Shown piece after piece: positions 45,950-57,721 of a stretch of DNA of 64,000 nt (position 1 is the first letter of the stretch; the number at the start of each line of letters is the position of its first letter). Below the pieces are notes generated by a model, which searched no databases, was not told the DNA's origin, and saw nothing but the letters and a program-made list of their open reading frames with translations. The translations under genes were made by a program, and so were the position numbers. The DNA is from Strobilurus pachycystidiatus (lineage: Eukaryota; Basidiomycota; Agaricomycetes; Agaricales; Physalacriaceae): assembly GCA_019915135.1 (NCBI GenBank), contig JAHLMK010000003.1, forward strand, positions 1,240,001 to 1,304,000, given 5' to 3'.

Positions 45950-48350
45950 GGTACTCTGGGGAATCTAAGGAATGCTGCGCAAATGGTCCATGGGGACAGT
46001 CGCAACTTGTCATCACCCATTGCGTCTCCTGGCGGCCGAATGAGATTTCCCGTCCAGAGGTCCAACGGTAGCCGTCTGTACACGAAATCCCGCGCTGCTA
46101 ATTTCTTCATTTGGGAGGCGTTAGTTGGTACCATGCGGAAACTATTCATGGTTAGTATGAACATAGATAGACAACGAAGGAAATATTCACCGTCGGTCTA
46201 GTTCATCAACAAGGTCACCATTCCGTAGATGAGCGTAGAGCATTCAAATGAGATGCGTGAACAGAGCCTTCCATACGCCCAATTCAAACTTGTGAAGCAG
46301 ATCGACGACCAGCATGCGATATGGGTCAAATGTAGCACCAAGCTGCTCGATGAATGCGTTCTGTAAAGCAGTGGTCAGATATGTTAGTGGCAAAGTCAAC
46401 AGTGATTGTGATACCTTGGTCGGGACACTCAATGTATCCTTGAGTAGATCGAGACCGCCTATGGCCCGTGCAAGACACATAGATCATGCGCCTCGCAGTA
46501 TCGACGCAACGTCGCATGAATGTCCGAACACGTTGAATTCGTGTTCGTTCATCGAGTTTCTGTCCCATAAGGTCCAGTTTAGCCTTTGGGACAAAGCACC
46601 GCGGACACGGACACAGGCCCTTGTCCCAAATTGTCGCAAGAAGAACCCTGCAAGTGTTCGTGAGTTTGAAACATAGCAAAAACGCGAGACTGCTCACTTT
46701 TCAGGATAATCAGCCGAATAGGTATCTGCACACATGATAACGATACCATAAGTATAAGCGTGTAGAAATTCGGGATCCGACAACAAGAAAGTCCAGACAG
46801 CGTGCATGAGGTCGCGGCGGCAGTGGGTCAAGATGTCGGCCTTTTGTGTCTTCCACTTTGGATGGAATTCTTTCACCCAGTCACCGAACGAATCAGGGAG
46901 CTGACGATGAAGTGAGTAACAATGGATATAAGTTAGAGGAAGACTCACTGTAGGTATATATGCGAGATGCTTGATGGCGCCAGAGTTCAGCTGTGAGCGA
47001 ATGTATTTGCTGATGTTCCCAAGCATCTGATAGATGGGCCACGCTTTGGCAATACCAAAGTTGGCGAGATGTGTTGCGTCGGAGAGGACCATGACTGCGG
47101 CGACCACCTTTTCGCGCTTGCAGGATTGGTCTGTCGGGTCTGCAGGAGCGTGTGTCTGAACGCGGTCGTGTTCCGATATGAAGGCGTCCGACGTATAGAG
47201 CTCTCCGTGAACACGGGTTTGCTGCGTGCCAGAAGCTGAGCGATGGAAGGATGTGAATGGTGAGAAATGGATCTTCGAGCCAAGGGGTCCCGTGAACGTT
47301 GCGCGTATAACGTCGATGATGCGACGATAGTAGAGACCGGGAACCTGGTAGGAGTGTGGTGGCTCTCCTTTGGTCCCAGATGGAACGTCAATGGAGACCG
47401 TTGCCTCTTTGAATGACTGCACAAAAGGATCAGTCGATGCGTCGATTGCCTTGTCCATTTGTCGATTCTCGGTCTCGGTGTTGAAGTTGTCAGGAAGATC
47501 CTCGACTCGAAAATCAGGAGCCCGCAGGATGTCGTGTACCAGACTGGTAATTTCGCCCGCTGTTTTCTGTGTATTGCCGTTGTTGCCCAGCCCATGAGGC
47601 GATGAATGGACAGGGTCGCAAATGGCCACGGAAATCCCGAGGTTGAAGTTGACGCCGAGGAGGCTTCAGAAGGTGTAGGAACGGTGATGCCAGTCTGGCG
47701 CGGAGTGGCGAGGTCTTTTTTCTCGACAAAGACATCGGGATCATAGGATGGGCGATGGAGATATTGACGGATGAGGCCAAACTTGTTGGCAAGAGTGGTC
47801 AGGCGGTCACGAACAACAAGGAAAACATGAGGAAGACCGGCCGGGGGTGTGCAAGTAGCAGCTGGCATAGAAGGCTCGGATACACATCCCGGATACGAGC
47901 AGGTATGCGTATCCGAAGGCGGGGAAGGGGCGGCTCAAGTTCGGTCTCGGGACCCGGATCAGGTGGATCCATCGAGACATCGAGATCAAAGTCTGCGCCA
48001 CCATCTGCATGAGGAGGTTGGATCTTGGCAGACGCCGGAACGGGGGCCCCAGAGTCTGTGATGTGTGGCGGCACTGAAGATCCACTTGCTGCTGGTTCGT
48101 CAATCTTATCCTACAGCAAAATTAGTCTTGAATGTTTAGTATTAGATTTCATTCCTACCAAAAAGCGCTGTCGCTTCTCACTCCGGGATTCTTGCTCTGC
48201 TGTAATTGCGGTTTCAGGCAGATGCACCCGTTTTCGACTGTTCTTGGCTGCCTGATAAGGTGTACAGGTAGTCTGGTGTCTCTGTAGGTCCCCAGCCCTC
48301 TTGAAGGACTTATAGCATGCTGTTGCAGGACAGGCATATTTTTCTGACAT
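45950..48350 (-). pseudogene. Plavaka-family transposase, decayed
   Basis: Starting at ATG 48350, an N-terminal Cys/His finger reads CPATACYKSFKRAGDLQRHQ. Then come KFGLIRQYLHRPSYDPD, VHGELYTSDAFISEHD, SDATHLANFGIAKAWPIYQM, ILTHCRRDLMHAVWTFLLSD, TYSADYPEK, KGLCPCPRCFVPK, RMLVVDLLHKFELGVWKALF and FRMVPTNASQMKKLAARDF. These are the ordered blocks of Plavaka (CACTA-related) transposases of mushrooms. Introns of about 50 bases are retained. Single-base frame breaks occur near 47878, 47588 and 46480, and a TGA (46244-46246) replaces a residue after FTHLI. The end after AARDF is foreign, so the gene is truncated. It formerly moved a DNA transposon. Confidence 0.8.
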
Positions 48351-48945
48351 GTATAGAGTAGACGGAGCGGCGCTGAGTAGCGTAGAGATCACGAGTAGAA
48401 AGAGTAGTGCCCAAATCGCGAGGCCCAGACGCGATCGTCGCATTGAGCGCGATTAAAGAGCGTGTAAGTGGTGAAAGGCAAAATCGATCCCATTTGAAAA
48501 GACAAGGTGTTGACAATGGCGTGCTTGCGCGAGTGGAGTCCGAGTAAGGAGAGGAGGCCGGCAGCGGAGTTTGAATCTATTAAAATCACGTTTTGGTTGG
48601 GTTGCCCTTTTGTCCTCTTACCTCTATGTCCTCCTGTTGACAGCTGAATGCGCTAAAATCTGGTGTGTATCTTGCTGCTTCAACGGTCACTCGGCTCTCA
48701 CTCCTTCATTTTCTATATTACTTTCAAGATGGCCAACGTCTCCCGACTGTCATTGCGAAATCGGTCGTTGTCAAGGGGATAGCGGCAGCGGTCCGCTGAA
48801 AAAGCCTCAAGGCTTTTCCGACACTCCTCAACGCGCTCAAGACACGGTCATGACACTAGCGCTCAATTGTTGGTTTTGATCAGAGTCTGGCATATATTAA
48901 GGTGGGTGCTCATCCCATCATCCCATTACTCTACTCTCATCAGCC
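48351..48945. other. Intergenic; short hairpin
   Basis: No gene is supported. AAAAGCCT and AGGCTTTT (48800-48817) form a tight inverted repeat between the Plavaka relic and the next gene; a transposon end is possible but unproven. Confidence 0.4.
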
Positions 48946-50599
48946 ATGCCAGCTTCTTCCCTCCCGCCATCCAGCCCGCCACGCTCATCCAGCCCGCCAC
49001 GCTCATCCAGTCCGGCTCCTCCACACAATGGCGATGAGGCTCGCCGTCTTCGTCAGGAAAACCGAGACTTGCAGGCATCGTCGGACGCACCTGCCAGCGG
49101 AAACAACAGCCGGCGTAAACGCAAACAACGGTGGGTTGTTACTGTCTTGTGGTCCCGGTGATACTGACCATAACGGCTCACAGTGCCGACGCCCCACACA
49201 ACTCCCGCCAAATTCGCAAAATTGTTACTCTGTTCGAAAGCTTGCAGACCCTCGTCGAGGAGGCCGATCGACGCAGCGACGATCCCACTGCACCATCTAC
49301 ACTGAAGTAAGTCTATTGCCTCCTTCTCGCGTTCTTTGTATGCTGACCCATACATGACACATAGGCAGGATATCCTCTTTGATAGTTTCAAGGCCTTATT
49401 GGCAACGTGCGGCAAGACCCTCAAAGAACTCTACGAGAAAGGGGATGCGAAAGCCTTGGATGAGCACTTGGGATTGGTGGGTTCTCATTCTGCCTCCACG
49501 TCTCTCTGTTTATTTTGAATAGGCCCAAGTCGCGGCGAATGGTGCCCGTGCAGACGACAACAATGCAATCAAAGAAAAAGTCGGCATCTGGTTCAACCGA
49601 GCCTACAAGCTTCACCTCGATGTGGAGCATCGTCTGGGCCGTGGAATCCAGTGCGACATTGTCGGCCGCCTGCTTGTTGATGTCGCCCTCGACTGGGAGG
49701 ATCCCAAGTACGTCAGCCAGCTTTCTTGAACATCGTGTCACACATTCTCTCAGGGTCCGCGCAAAGGTTCGCGCTAACGCTCCGGGCTTCCAGATGGGTT
49801 CCTCCTTCTTGGTGAACTTTTTCTATCGTAATTGCACCGGCAATCCCGACAACCTTGACGACGGCTTGTGGGAGAGTATCTTTTTGCTCAAGGTATGTCT
49901 CCGTGCTTGTTGTCCTTTCAGTGCTGATCTCTCTCGCAAGCCTACGCTTGCATATTCACTTCCCCCTCATCGGCTGACAAGATCACGGACGACTCGGAGA
50001 ATCAAGCACCACCTCCTGCAAAGAAGTCCAAAAAAGCAACGAAGCAGTTGATCTTGGACATGGCTGGGATGAACAAGCGTGTCACCCCGCAGGCTATTGC
50101 GTATACCGCCGTCACGGTACGTCCCATCAACCTTGGTCAATACTATACTAACGACACTGGCCAGCTTCACTTCAACTCCACCGATGCCAGTCAGTGGGCC
50201 GAGAACTACAACGGCTTTGACTACGCCGAGTTGTACGATTTTATTCTCAGATATTTCATTGGTGGTAAGCCGGGCAGCGCTGAGCGCAAGATTGCGGATG
50301 CTAAGCTTGCGTGGTGGAACAAGTACGTCCGCCCTCTTCTTTCACATTCTCCCCACTCACATCCGGGCAGAAAGATCTTACCCAACCGAGTTCCGGAAGC
50401 CACGAGTGCTGCAACAACCTCGGTATCGCGCTTGGCAGCGCAGCGGGCGGCTCTTCTCGCCGCATCTGTCCTGAGCTCGTCTCCGACTGCCACATCCGGC
50501 GCTGGTGCGACTGCTTCCAACGCCCCTACTACCTCTAATACTCCTCCTACTACTACTGCTACTGTTACTTCTGAACCTACTATCACCCCTCCTGCTTAG
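48946..50599 (+). CDS. Eight-exon gene of unknown function, one damaged splice site
   Basis: Exons: 48946-49130, 49184-49306, 49365-49476, 49523-49707, 49754-49892, 49940-50116, 50165-50322, 50371-50599; 1,308 bases, 435 residues. The N-terminus is Pro/Ser-rich with a direct repeat (SSPPRSSSPPRSSSPAPP), then mostly helical sequence (QIRKIVTLFESLQTLVEEAD; GIQCDIVGRLLVDVALDWED). A segment with IFTSPSSADKI, MAGMNKRVTPQAIAYTAV and WAENYNGFDYAELYDF resembles a protein family multiplied in mushroom genomes, function unknown. The sixth exon only stays in frame if it begins at 49940, but the bases before it are CAA, not CA(G). The AG present one base later would shift the frame, so the gene may be inactive in this copy. 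Confidence 0.6.
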
Positions 50600-51545
50600 C
50601 TACCGCAATACATTGTTCTTCTTTATAACTTCATTTGATCCCGATATGAGATTTGCTTGGTTCATAGTGACGACAAAGAATTCTCTTTGCGTGTAAACAT
50701 GGTCGCGTGAGATAAGACCTTGTCTTTCGACAATGTACCGAACGTTGACCGTAAACATGGTCAGAGATCTGTCAGAGATGATATATCGTTGTCGTACCTT
50801 GTCGTGATGATAGGTCCTGACCTTTGATGATCGGTACGATATGTCATTATAATGCACGATATGCTAACGGGGTGTTGGTAGATTGTGATTATCATGTGTG
50901 CTGCCATGATTACACCACATTATACCAACTATACGACACTACACCACCGATGTGGCGTTGTAATGCCATGTCGGATTTTCCCAAATTTAGTGATGCGCGG
51001 AACCCACAGGCGGCTTTATCGCGACGCGCGCGCTATGCGCGCAGATGATGATCGACAAGCAGCAGGCTCACCAGGGCGTCTTGACCCAAATAATGTGTCG
51101 CAGAATTTGTACTTGTTACCTAGCTGTCTGCCTCACGGAAAATTGGTATGCTCGCTGCACTCGCAACCAAATGTCGAATTTGACGGCTTGGATGAACGAG
51201 ACAAACAGAGCTCTCCGGTCCGGTATCGTAACTAAGTCACGGCCTTCGAAGCTTATCAGTAGGAGTCTGAATTGCATTGGACAAAAATTATCACTTTTTT
51301 TTTTCAAGTACTCATGTCAGTCGCTAGTGAACGCACCCACATCCTCTTACAAAAATAGTCATGAGCAAAAAAGCGCCACAATTCGCGGCTATCTCGACGT
51401 CAGTAGGCTCTTTGATTGGTTCATGTTATTTCAAATATTTGAGTTGCCGGTCACGGTCGACTTCCAGCTTCCACCCTTCCACTCTTCCACTTACCGTCGT
51501 GTCGGCGAACTTTAGACTCCTGACATCGATCGTTGCCTATCATCT
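50600..51545. other. No recognised gene
   Basis: GTAAACATGGTC occurs at 50693 and 50750. Otherwise A/T-rich sequence with no supported coding region. Confidence 0.45.
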
Positions 51546-53290
51546 ATGGCCTTGATGACTGATTCACTTTTTATAATGCGCAGTCTCTCCACAAACCCCA
51601 CGGCGAAAAATATATTTGAGAGTCTCTGGAAGGTGTCTTATGGGTCAGCGGAAGAGTGCCCGCCATTTGAACACCGAAGACAAACACTACCTGAATCCTG
51701 CTTCACACCTTTCAGGGTGAGTGCTCCAATAGCACCTGTTCAACCGGTCCACTCAGATAGAATAGGACAACGCGCCTTGGGTGAAACCCACCGTCAAACC
51801 ATGGCCAACCGACCTTACAGAATATCTTGAGTCGAATACCCCAAGAGTCCCCATCGACTTTGCCCCTGACATCAAGTCAAGGATTGAGGAATTTTGGCCC
51901 TTTCTGTCGGTTACGCTGAACTCAGGACTCTATCTCAATCCGGTGGAGCCCACAGAACAGGGGAAATGTCGCTTCTTCCACACAATGTTCACGCAATTAT
52001 TAGGAATTTTCTCGGACAACTCGTTGTCTCTTTCGTGCGTGTCTTTCTTTCCATCTACTACTGTAACTCAATAGTTATCTTATGCTTCCCAGGACGGAGG
52101 CTGCGGCGGTCCGCATCTTCACTGATAACGACTTTGATTTCGTCGGGGATATTGCCATGACGGGGAAGCAAATTCCCGATTCTATTCTGGTGAACGAGAA
52201 CCTCAACGAGGTATTCCCTCAAATGAGGGATGTCACCGGAATCCACTCCGACCTCATCCATCTCTTTCAATGGACAGCGGAAGATGGCGAACATCGCAAT
52301 AAGTTAGGCCTAGGGTGGGCCGAGCACAAGAAGCTCGCAGACCTCGAGGCGGCGCTGCTCCAATTGATCAGTGGTGGAATCACCATTGCCAGTCAAAGGT
52401 TCATGATGGGCCTGCCATCACGCCACATCTACTTGTGGACGACAAATGGCGACGATGTCTTCCTCCATCTCATGATACTCCAAGATTATGAGCAGGATAG
52501 CATTATTTGGCCTGTGTGTCTCATCTCGCTCCTCTTGTATCGTTCTAACCTTTCATAGGGTGTCAAATACTTCAAGAACGTTATACGATGGCAGCTCAGA
52601 GTCCCTGCCGACGTCTGTCGATGGATAGCCTTCGTCATCCACTACGCCGCCGTAACCCTGAAGGCGGAAGAAAAGGAAGACCTAGACTTCATACGCCGGC
52701 TCGACGACGACCCGAACCTTTGCCAGCTTTTGAAGACTAGGGTGGAGCTGATGGCAGCAGGTCACGGCAGTGGTAAATGGCGCCTCGGATACGGAACTGA
52801 ACCTGCTCGACAGTACAAGGCGACCGTAGCCTCTGGACGCGAAAGTGCAAGCGTCTACAGGGCAGGTGTGATGAGGGTAATAGGCGGGTTGATTGTTGGG
52901 GACTCTGACAGCGCAGCCCCTGGGGTAGAGGAGGAACAGCCGAGGGACAAAGAGAGAGAAGAAGAGGACTCAACTCCTCCCCTCCCTAAACCTTCTCTCA
53001 AGCGAAGACGACCACCGGTGGAAGACCTTCCCGGCCAAAAACTTACTCGACGTCGTCCAGATGATCCGGATTCTGGCGCAGGGGACCAGAACACCACGAC
53101 AGGAAACAGCCGGCTCGTCTCCGCTACCTACACCATCGGTAATCAAGAGGGTCCCTCCCAGAACACTAGAAGGAGAGTAGCAGGCTCAGAGTCATCACGC
53201 CAACGCCAAGCGGTGCCGGTTCCTACCCTACGAACCATGAACTGGGTCATGTCCTGGAATAACTTTGGCTCGCCAATCTTGTCCAACTAG
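51546..53290 (+). CDS. Four-exon gene of unknown function (530 residues)
   Basis: Exons: 51546-51716, 51766-52034, 52093-52513, 52559-53290; introns of 45-58 bases with GT-AG ends; total 1,593 bases, no stop. The protein has a soluble, helical body (TDLTEYLESNTPRVPIDFAP; AAAVRIFTDNDFDFVGDIAM; LADLEAALLQLISGGITIAS; ADVCRWIAFVIHYAAVTLKA) and a charged, disordered C-terminus with basic clusters (KPSLKRRRPP; KLTRRRPDD) that may be nuclear signals. I recognise no domain. The CK1-like gene starts 178 bases downstream on the same strand. The first exon start (ATG 51546) is the least certain part. Confidence 0.65.
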
Positions 53291-53467
53291 TTCTAACTTG
53301 TACTCTTGTGTAGTTATTAGCAGTGTATCATTATGTACCGCGGCAACAAGGGAGGCTTGAGAAAATGTCACATGCAGTCGATACAAACTCGTAAGTTACG
53401 GTATCAGAACTATATTTGCCTTTCACCACATCACCCTCTTGTTTGTTTCTTCTTTATCCTTCAACCT

Positions 53468-54539
53468 ATGGCCAATACCGATCTAGGAGGGTCGAAGAAA
53501 GACAGACTAGGCAGAAAGGGTAGAAAATACAGAGTGGGCAGCCTGATAGGCTCTGGGTCTTTTGGTGTGTCTTTAGTGGCGACAATCACGCTCCCCCGTT
53601 GACTCCATTCTCTGCTTTCCATAGGCAATGTTCACTGTGGAGTTGACATCTCCTCAGGAGAGAACGTTGCAATCAAGCTCGAATTGTCAAGGGCGAAGCA
53701 CCAGCAGCTCGAATATGAGTACCGGGTTTACAAGAAACTCGCTGGCGGGGTTGGCGTTCCTCTAGTCAGGTGGTTCGGCCTTGCATACGACTACAACGTC
53801 ATGGTCCTTGACCTCCTGGGCCCCTCCCTCCAGGACTTGTTTTATTTTTGCGCCTGCAAGTTCAGCCTTAAGACTGTTCTGCTGCTCGCAGATCAACTTG
53901 TATGTTCGCTCCTCTCACCATTGACAGCCATGCTGAGTTTCTTGTCCTCAGATTTCTCGTGTCAAATACATTCATTCGAGAAACTTTCTTCACCGCAATA
54001 TCAAGCCAGATAACCTGGCGATGGGTGACGGCACGCCTGAACTGTGCGACCGGGCCTATATCATTGACTTCGGTCTCGCCAAGCAGTTTAGAGATCCAAC
54101 GACAAAGAAGCACATCCCCTACCGCGACAACAAGACCCTGACAGATGCTGCTCTCTACACATCCATCAACTCACACCTCGGAGTGGAACCATCACGCCGA
54201 GATGACCTCGAGTCACTCGCCTATGTTCTCATCTACTTTATGCAAAGCCGCCTCCCATGGCAGGATCTGGGTGCTACTACCAGGAAGGAAAGAAACAGAC
54301 GCATACTGATGGAGAAAATGACTATCCCGACTGGCATGCTCTGCGACGGCCTTCCCGAGGAGTTCGGTATCTTCCTCAACTACGCCCGCACCCTCGGTTT
54401 CACTGAGGACCCAGATTATTCATATATCCACAAACTCTTCCGTAATCTTGCAGTTTGCAAAGGTTACCAGTACGACAGCAATTTCGATTGGACTGTCTAC
54501 CGCCCTCGCGCTCGTGGCATGTCCAGTCGGCAGTTGTAG
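53468..54539 (+). CDS. Casein kinase 1-like protein with altered catalytic Asp
   Basis: Exons: 53468-53564, 53625-53899, 53952-54539; 960 bases, 319 residues, no stop. The kinase domain is complete: Gly loop IGSGSFG, ATP lysine in [20 protein letters not shown], hinge and the CK1 hallmark [18 protein letters not shown] in [13 protein letters not shown], then [30 protein letters not shown], and the C-lobe end [17 protein letters not shown]1 enzymes phosphorylate Ser/Thr near acidic or primed sites. Here the catalytic-loop HRD reads HRN ([10 protein letters not shown]; Asn codon 53997-53999), so the catalytic base is missing and the product is probably a pseudokinase or a dying paralogue. CK1 proteins usually have a longer C-terminal tail. 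Confidence 0.82.
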
Positions 54540-54829
54540 GATGCTTGGAGTCTTGGGTGTCGTTAACGTAGGCCAGTACTGTAGTCCGCGGATGCGCCTT
54601 CACTCCACCGCTTCGGGTTCTGACGTGTTTGTAGGGCATCACACGGTATATTGGATTGCAAGCAACGTAACGGCCTTTCTCTCAGGTTGAGGAGGAGTCA
54701 TAATTGTTCTCAGCCTTTCTTCGCATTCAATGTTCTACTCGGAAGTCATCATTCAATGAGACTGAAGATAGCGGGCTTGTATCTTAGTTTGAATAAGAAT
54801 CATTGTACTTATGTGATCTGCATCTGTAT
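54540..54829. other. Intergenic
   Basis: The stretch between the convergent CK1-like gene and the SLA2 relic holds nothing I can name. Confidence 0.5.
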
Positions 54830-55069
54830 GTACAGCGTACATTGGGAGAGCAGTGCAAACGAAGCTGGCAGTAGGCAGAAGGCGTCGGTGATTCTGAAGG
54901 CGTTTGCGGAGGTGGCGTCTCCAGTCCTGATAATCCTTCCGTGAGCGGGAGGGAAGGGTAGGAGTGAGAGCGTAGGAGAGTAGGGAGGAGGTGAGCAGTG
55001 GGTGTAGGAGCAAGTGCACGAGTAACGGGTGCGGGCGAATTGACGAGTGCGGGCGAGCAGGCTGTTCCT

Positions 55070-56339
55070 GGTCGTGAGCATCCAGCCAACATCTCCGGCA
55101 GCCTTCGCGTCATTAACCAGGCGGTCGGAGGCATCGTCATCACTGGCCAGGCGCGTAATCCCCTTCGTGTTGATCAGAACGTCTGATAGCGACTGTGCGA
55201 ATTCATTGGCACTCTTGATGACTTCGACATGTTCCCCTCCAACCTCGCCGCCAAGGTACAAGTTGTAGACGGTCGCAAAGTCCGTCGCATTGTTCATCGC
55301 CTTCTCGACCATGGAAAGGGTATATTCGGGAGTCAAATTGAGGTTGCCCGCCCGAGTGAACTCCAGCTCATAGATGGATTCATCCACTTTGTGCACGCAA
55401 GACTGGAGGATTGAATCTGGATGAAGATCAGACGAGCCCAAGGCATGACAACGCATCAGAAACACGTACCAATGATCTCGTTGAGCTTCTTGCGGTTATC
55501 CAAGATGAGGGTATCGATTTGAGCGTTTGTGGTCTCGTCAACGAGGCCTTGGTTCTGAGAGCAATCAGTATTGTCGTAAGGTCTGTGAAACCGGGGAAGT
55601 GGCTTACAGCTTGCGCGTCCGCTAACTCGGCCAGAGTCGTGTCCATGACTGTCGCTCAAAGTTAATGATTGCGGTTGAATGGAAATATGCAAAAGCGCAC
55701 CCTTCATTGGGAGCGTGACAAAATCCTCATACTCAAACAGTCCATTATATTCTGGTCGAATGCGGTGAAAGCGCAGCTGGGCTAGGATGAAGGTGACATA
55801 AGTTCTGATGAGCGGGGCCTATCCTAGAGAATCATCATAAATAAGCAGACAGTCATGCGCAGGTAAAGGCAATAGAGTCACCTCGCTGTCCGTCACCACC
55901 TACGGTACGCGAGAATGTCTCCAACCATGAAGCTTGACTCTGAGCTTCCTTGACGGTCTAGAGCGGACGGTTGGCGATGTCCGAGAAGGATGCAACAAAG
56001 ACGTACGTTGGGGTGTCCTTCCTGGATGACCTGATGCACGGTGATGAGGGCCTTGAATGTCTGCACTTCATCGGCAAGTATAGGCTGCACTCGCAACCCG
56101 GACCAGAAAGAGATAGACGAGTGGTAATCCCAAGTGAACGTGATACATTCTGAACAGCAAGGAGCGGCTGGGGTCGGGCAATGGAGAGACCAATGTACTT
56201 CGAACATGTTTCTGCTTGGGGGCAGTTTCCTCGTCGCCTTCTTGATGTTGACGACAAGCTCCTGCTCGGCCTTGTCCTTGTCGACAGGTTGAGTGGGGTA
56301 ACGCATCTCTTCTTCTATGTCGTAAGTATCCCGGGCCAT
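55070..56339 (-). pseudogene. SLA2: SLA2/END4 N-terminal part (ANTH and coiled coil), broken
   Basis: From ATG 56339 (MARDTYDIEEEMRYPTQP, DKDKAEQELVVNIKKAT), then in another frame after a small indel ETAPKQKHVR, an intron, FTWDYHSSISFWSGLRVQPI, ADEVQTFKALITVHQVIQEG, KEAQSQASWLETFSRTVGGD and LRFHRIRPEYNGLFEYEDF: the lipid-binding ANTH domain. Roughly 300 coiled-coil residues are missing. Then come VDETTNAQIDTLILDNRKKL, SCVHKVDESIYELEFTRAGN, TLSMVEKAMNNATDFATVYN and EVIKSANEFAQSLSDVLINT, ending at DAKAAGDVG near 55080. The C-terminal domain lies 30 kb away on the other strand (25.1 kb). Sla2 links clathrin coats to actin. Confidence 0.82.
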
Positions 56340-56489
56340 TCTGACGGGAATTCCGACCGTACCTAACAATCACTGTCAGCAATGCCGATGTAGGAGCGAT
56401 AGCAGGAGAGGACGTGCATTGTGCGCTGTAGATGGTAGCGTGAGCGAAAGCAGTGTCACTGCGCCGCGTATGGCCGTGCGAACCTCGGC

Positions 56490-56931
56490 ATGTTTCCGTC
56501 TTCCTTCCTCCATCCTCGCCTCTTCTGTCGGGCATCTGCCTTCCGGCCAGCGGCGCAGACGCGTGGCTTGTTCATAAATGAAATCAATCCGTCCCCACCA
56601 TCTACAAGCCTAGAAAGGAACGATGGATCACCCCAACCGTGCTCATTGTCGGGTTCATTCCCTTCTTCACCTTCGGTCTTGGGACGTGGCAAATGCGAAG
56701 GTTGCAGTGGAAGATCAATCTCATCGACGAGCTCAAAGAGAAACTTGAACTTCCACCATTAGCCTTCCCCCCCAAAAAAAAAAGTGCGCTCCGCATCCCT
56801 TCACCCTCTTACTGCTGCCACAATGTCCACCAAAGTCTCTCAGTGATTCCGGAAATCGTCTGAAGAAAAGTCTCTGTCAAGGGCAGATCTGACCACAAAC
56901 ACATAATGCTCTTGGGGCCACGCGTTCGCGA
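56490..56931 (+). pseudogene. SHY1: SURF1/SHY1, 5' part
   Basis: A mitochondrial-type N-terminus (MFPSSFLHPRLFCRASAFR) is followed, one frame over, by ERWITPTVLIVGFIPFFTFG and LGTWQMRRLQWKINLIDELK. These are the first transmembrane segment and adjacent conserved block of SURF1, a complex IV assembly factor of the inner mitochondrial membrane. A possible intron of about 55 bases follows a run of A. Then LSVIPEIV, a TGA stop at 56861-56863, and IMLLGPRVR before the insertion at 56932. The rest of the gene is at 61446-62006. Confidence 0.8.
56924..56931. repeat. Target-site duplication GTTCGCGA, left copy
   Basis: It is identical to 61446-61453, and both lie in the same codons of SURF1. Confidence 0.8.
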
Positions 56932-57721
56932 CAGGCTAGGTTGTAAAACCAGGGGTATATCAATGGTTATAACCACTGGACTTGATTCCACCTGCAATGG
57001 ATATAACCAGTGGGAGGCAACTAACCCTAGCATGCACAGTTCAACCCTAGACTGGGTCCCCCTTCAAGTATCTTATTTTGATTATATTGAGATCAGACTG
57101 TTCCGAACAGGGTGCGCGCGCAGCGCCCGAAAAAAACTCGGAATTTTCCGGCAACTTTCCCACGGGCTGTCCAAACCTGGGGGGGGGCAGGATGGCGGGC
57201 AATAATGGGCGGGATGGCGGCTCGTTGTGGACAGCACATTCTGCCCTCAGATTCTTCTTCCTCTTGTCATAATCATGCCCAATTTTCAAATCTGCAGCGT
57301 GTAAATTGAGCTGGATGTAGCTGGATGTAGCTACTGGGCCAGCTTGCATCCGCTTCATAAATTTGATATTATGAATTCTCCATAGACTATAAATTGATGA
57401 AGGAGCCTCTTCAAAGAGGTTGTGGAGTCAAATCAAGGCAGTGCCATCCTCAGACCGTCCTCGCGCTGCTGCACAGCGCTCCCGCCTCCTTCACATATAC
57501 GGCTCGATCTGGACTCGGATCGGTCGGTTATCTCGCTCACCGGGTACCCGGCTTCCACTAATGCGTCCGATCACCGGTTCCCAGCTCTCAGCGGGATGGC
57601 GCTTGTTGGCGCGCATTGTGGTCCGAGCCCTTGAAGTCTCCCGGAAATAACAGAGGCTGTTAAAGACAATCATATCCCCATAAAAATATGTATCCGGGAT
57701 GAGATGAATGACCTGAACTCA

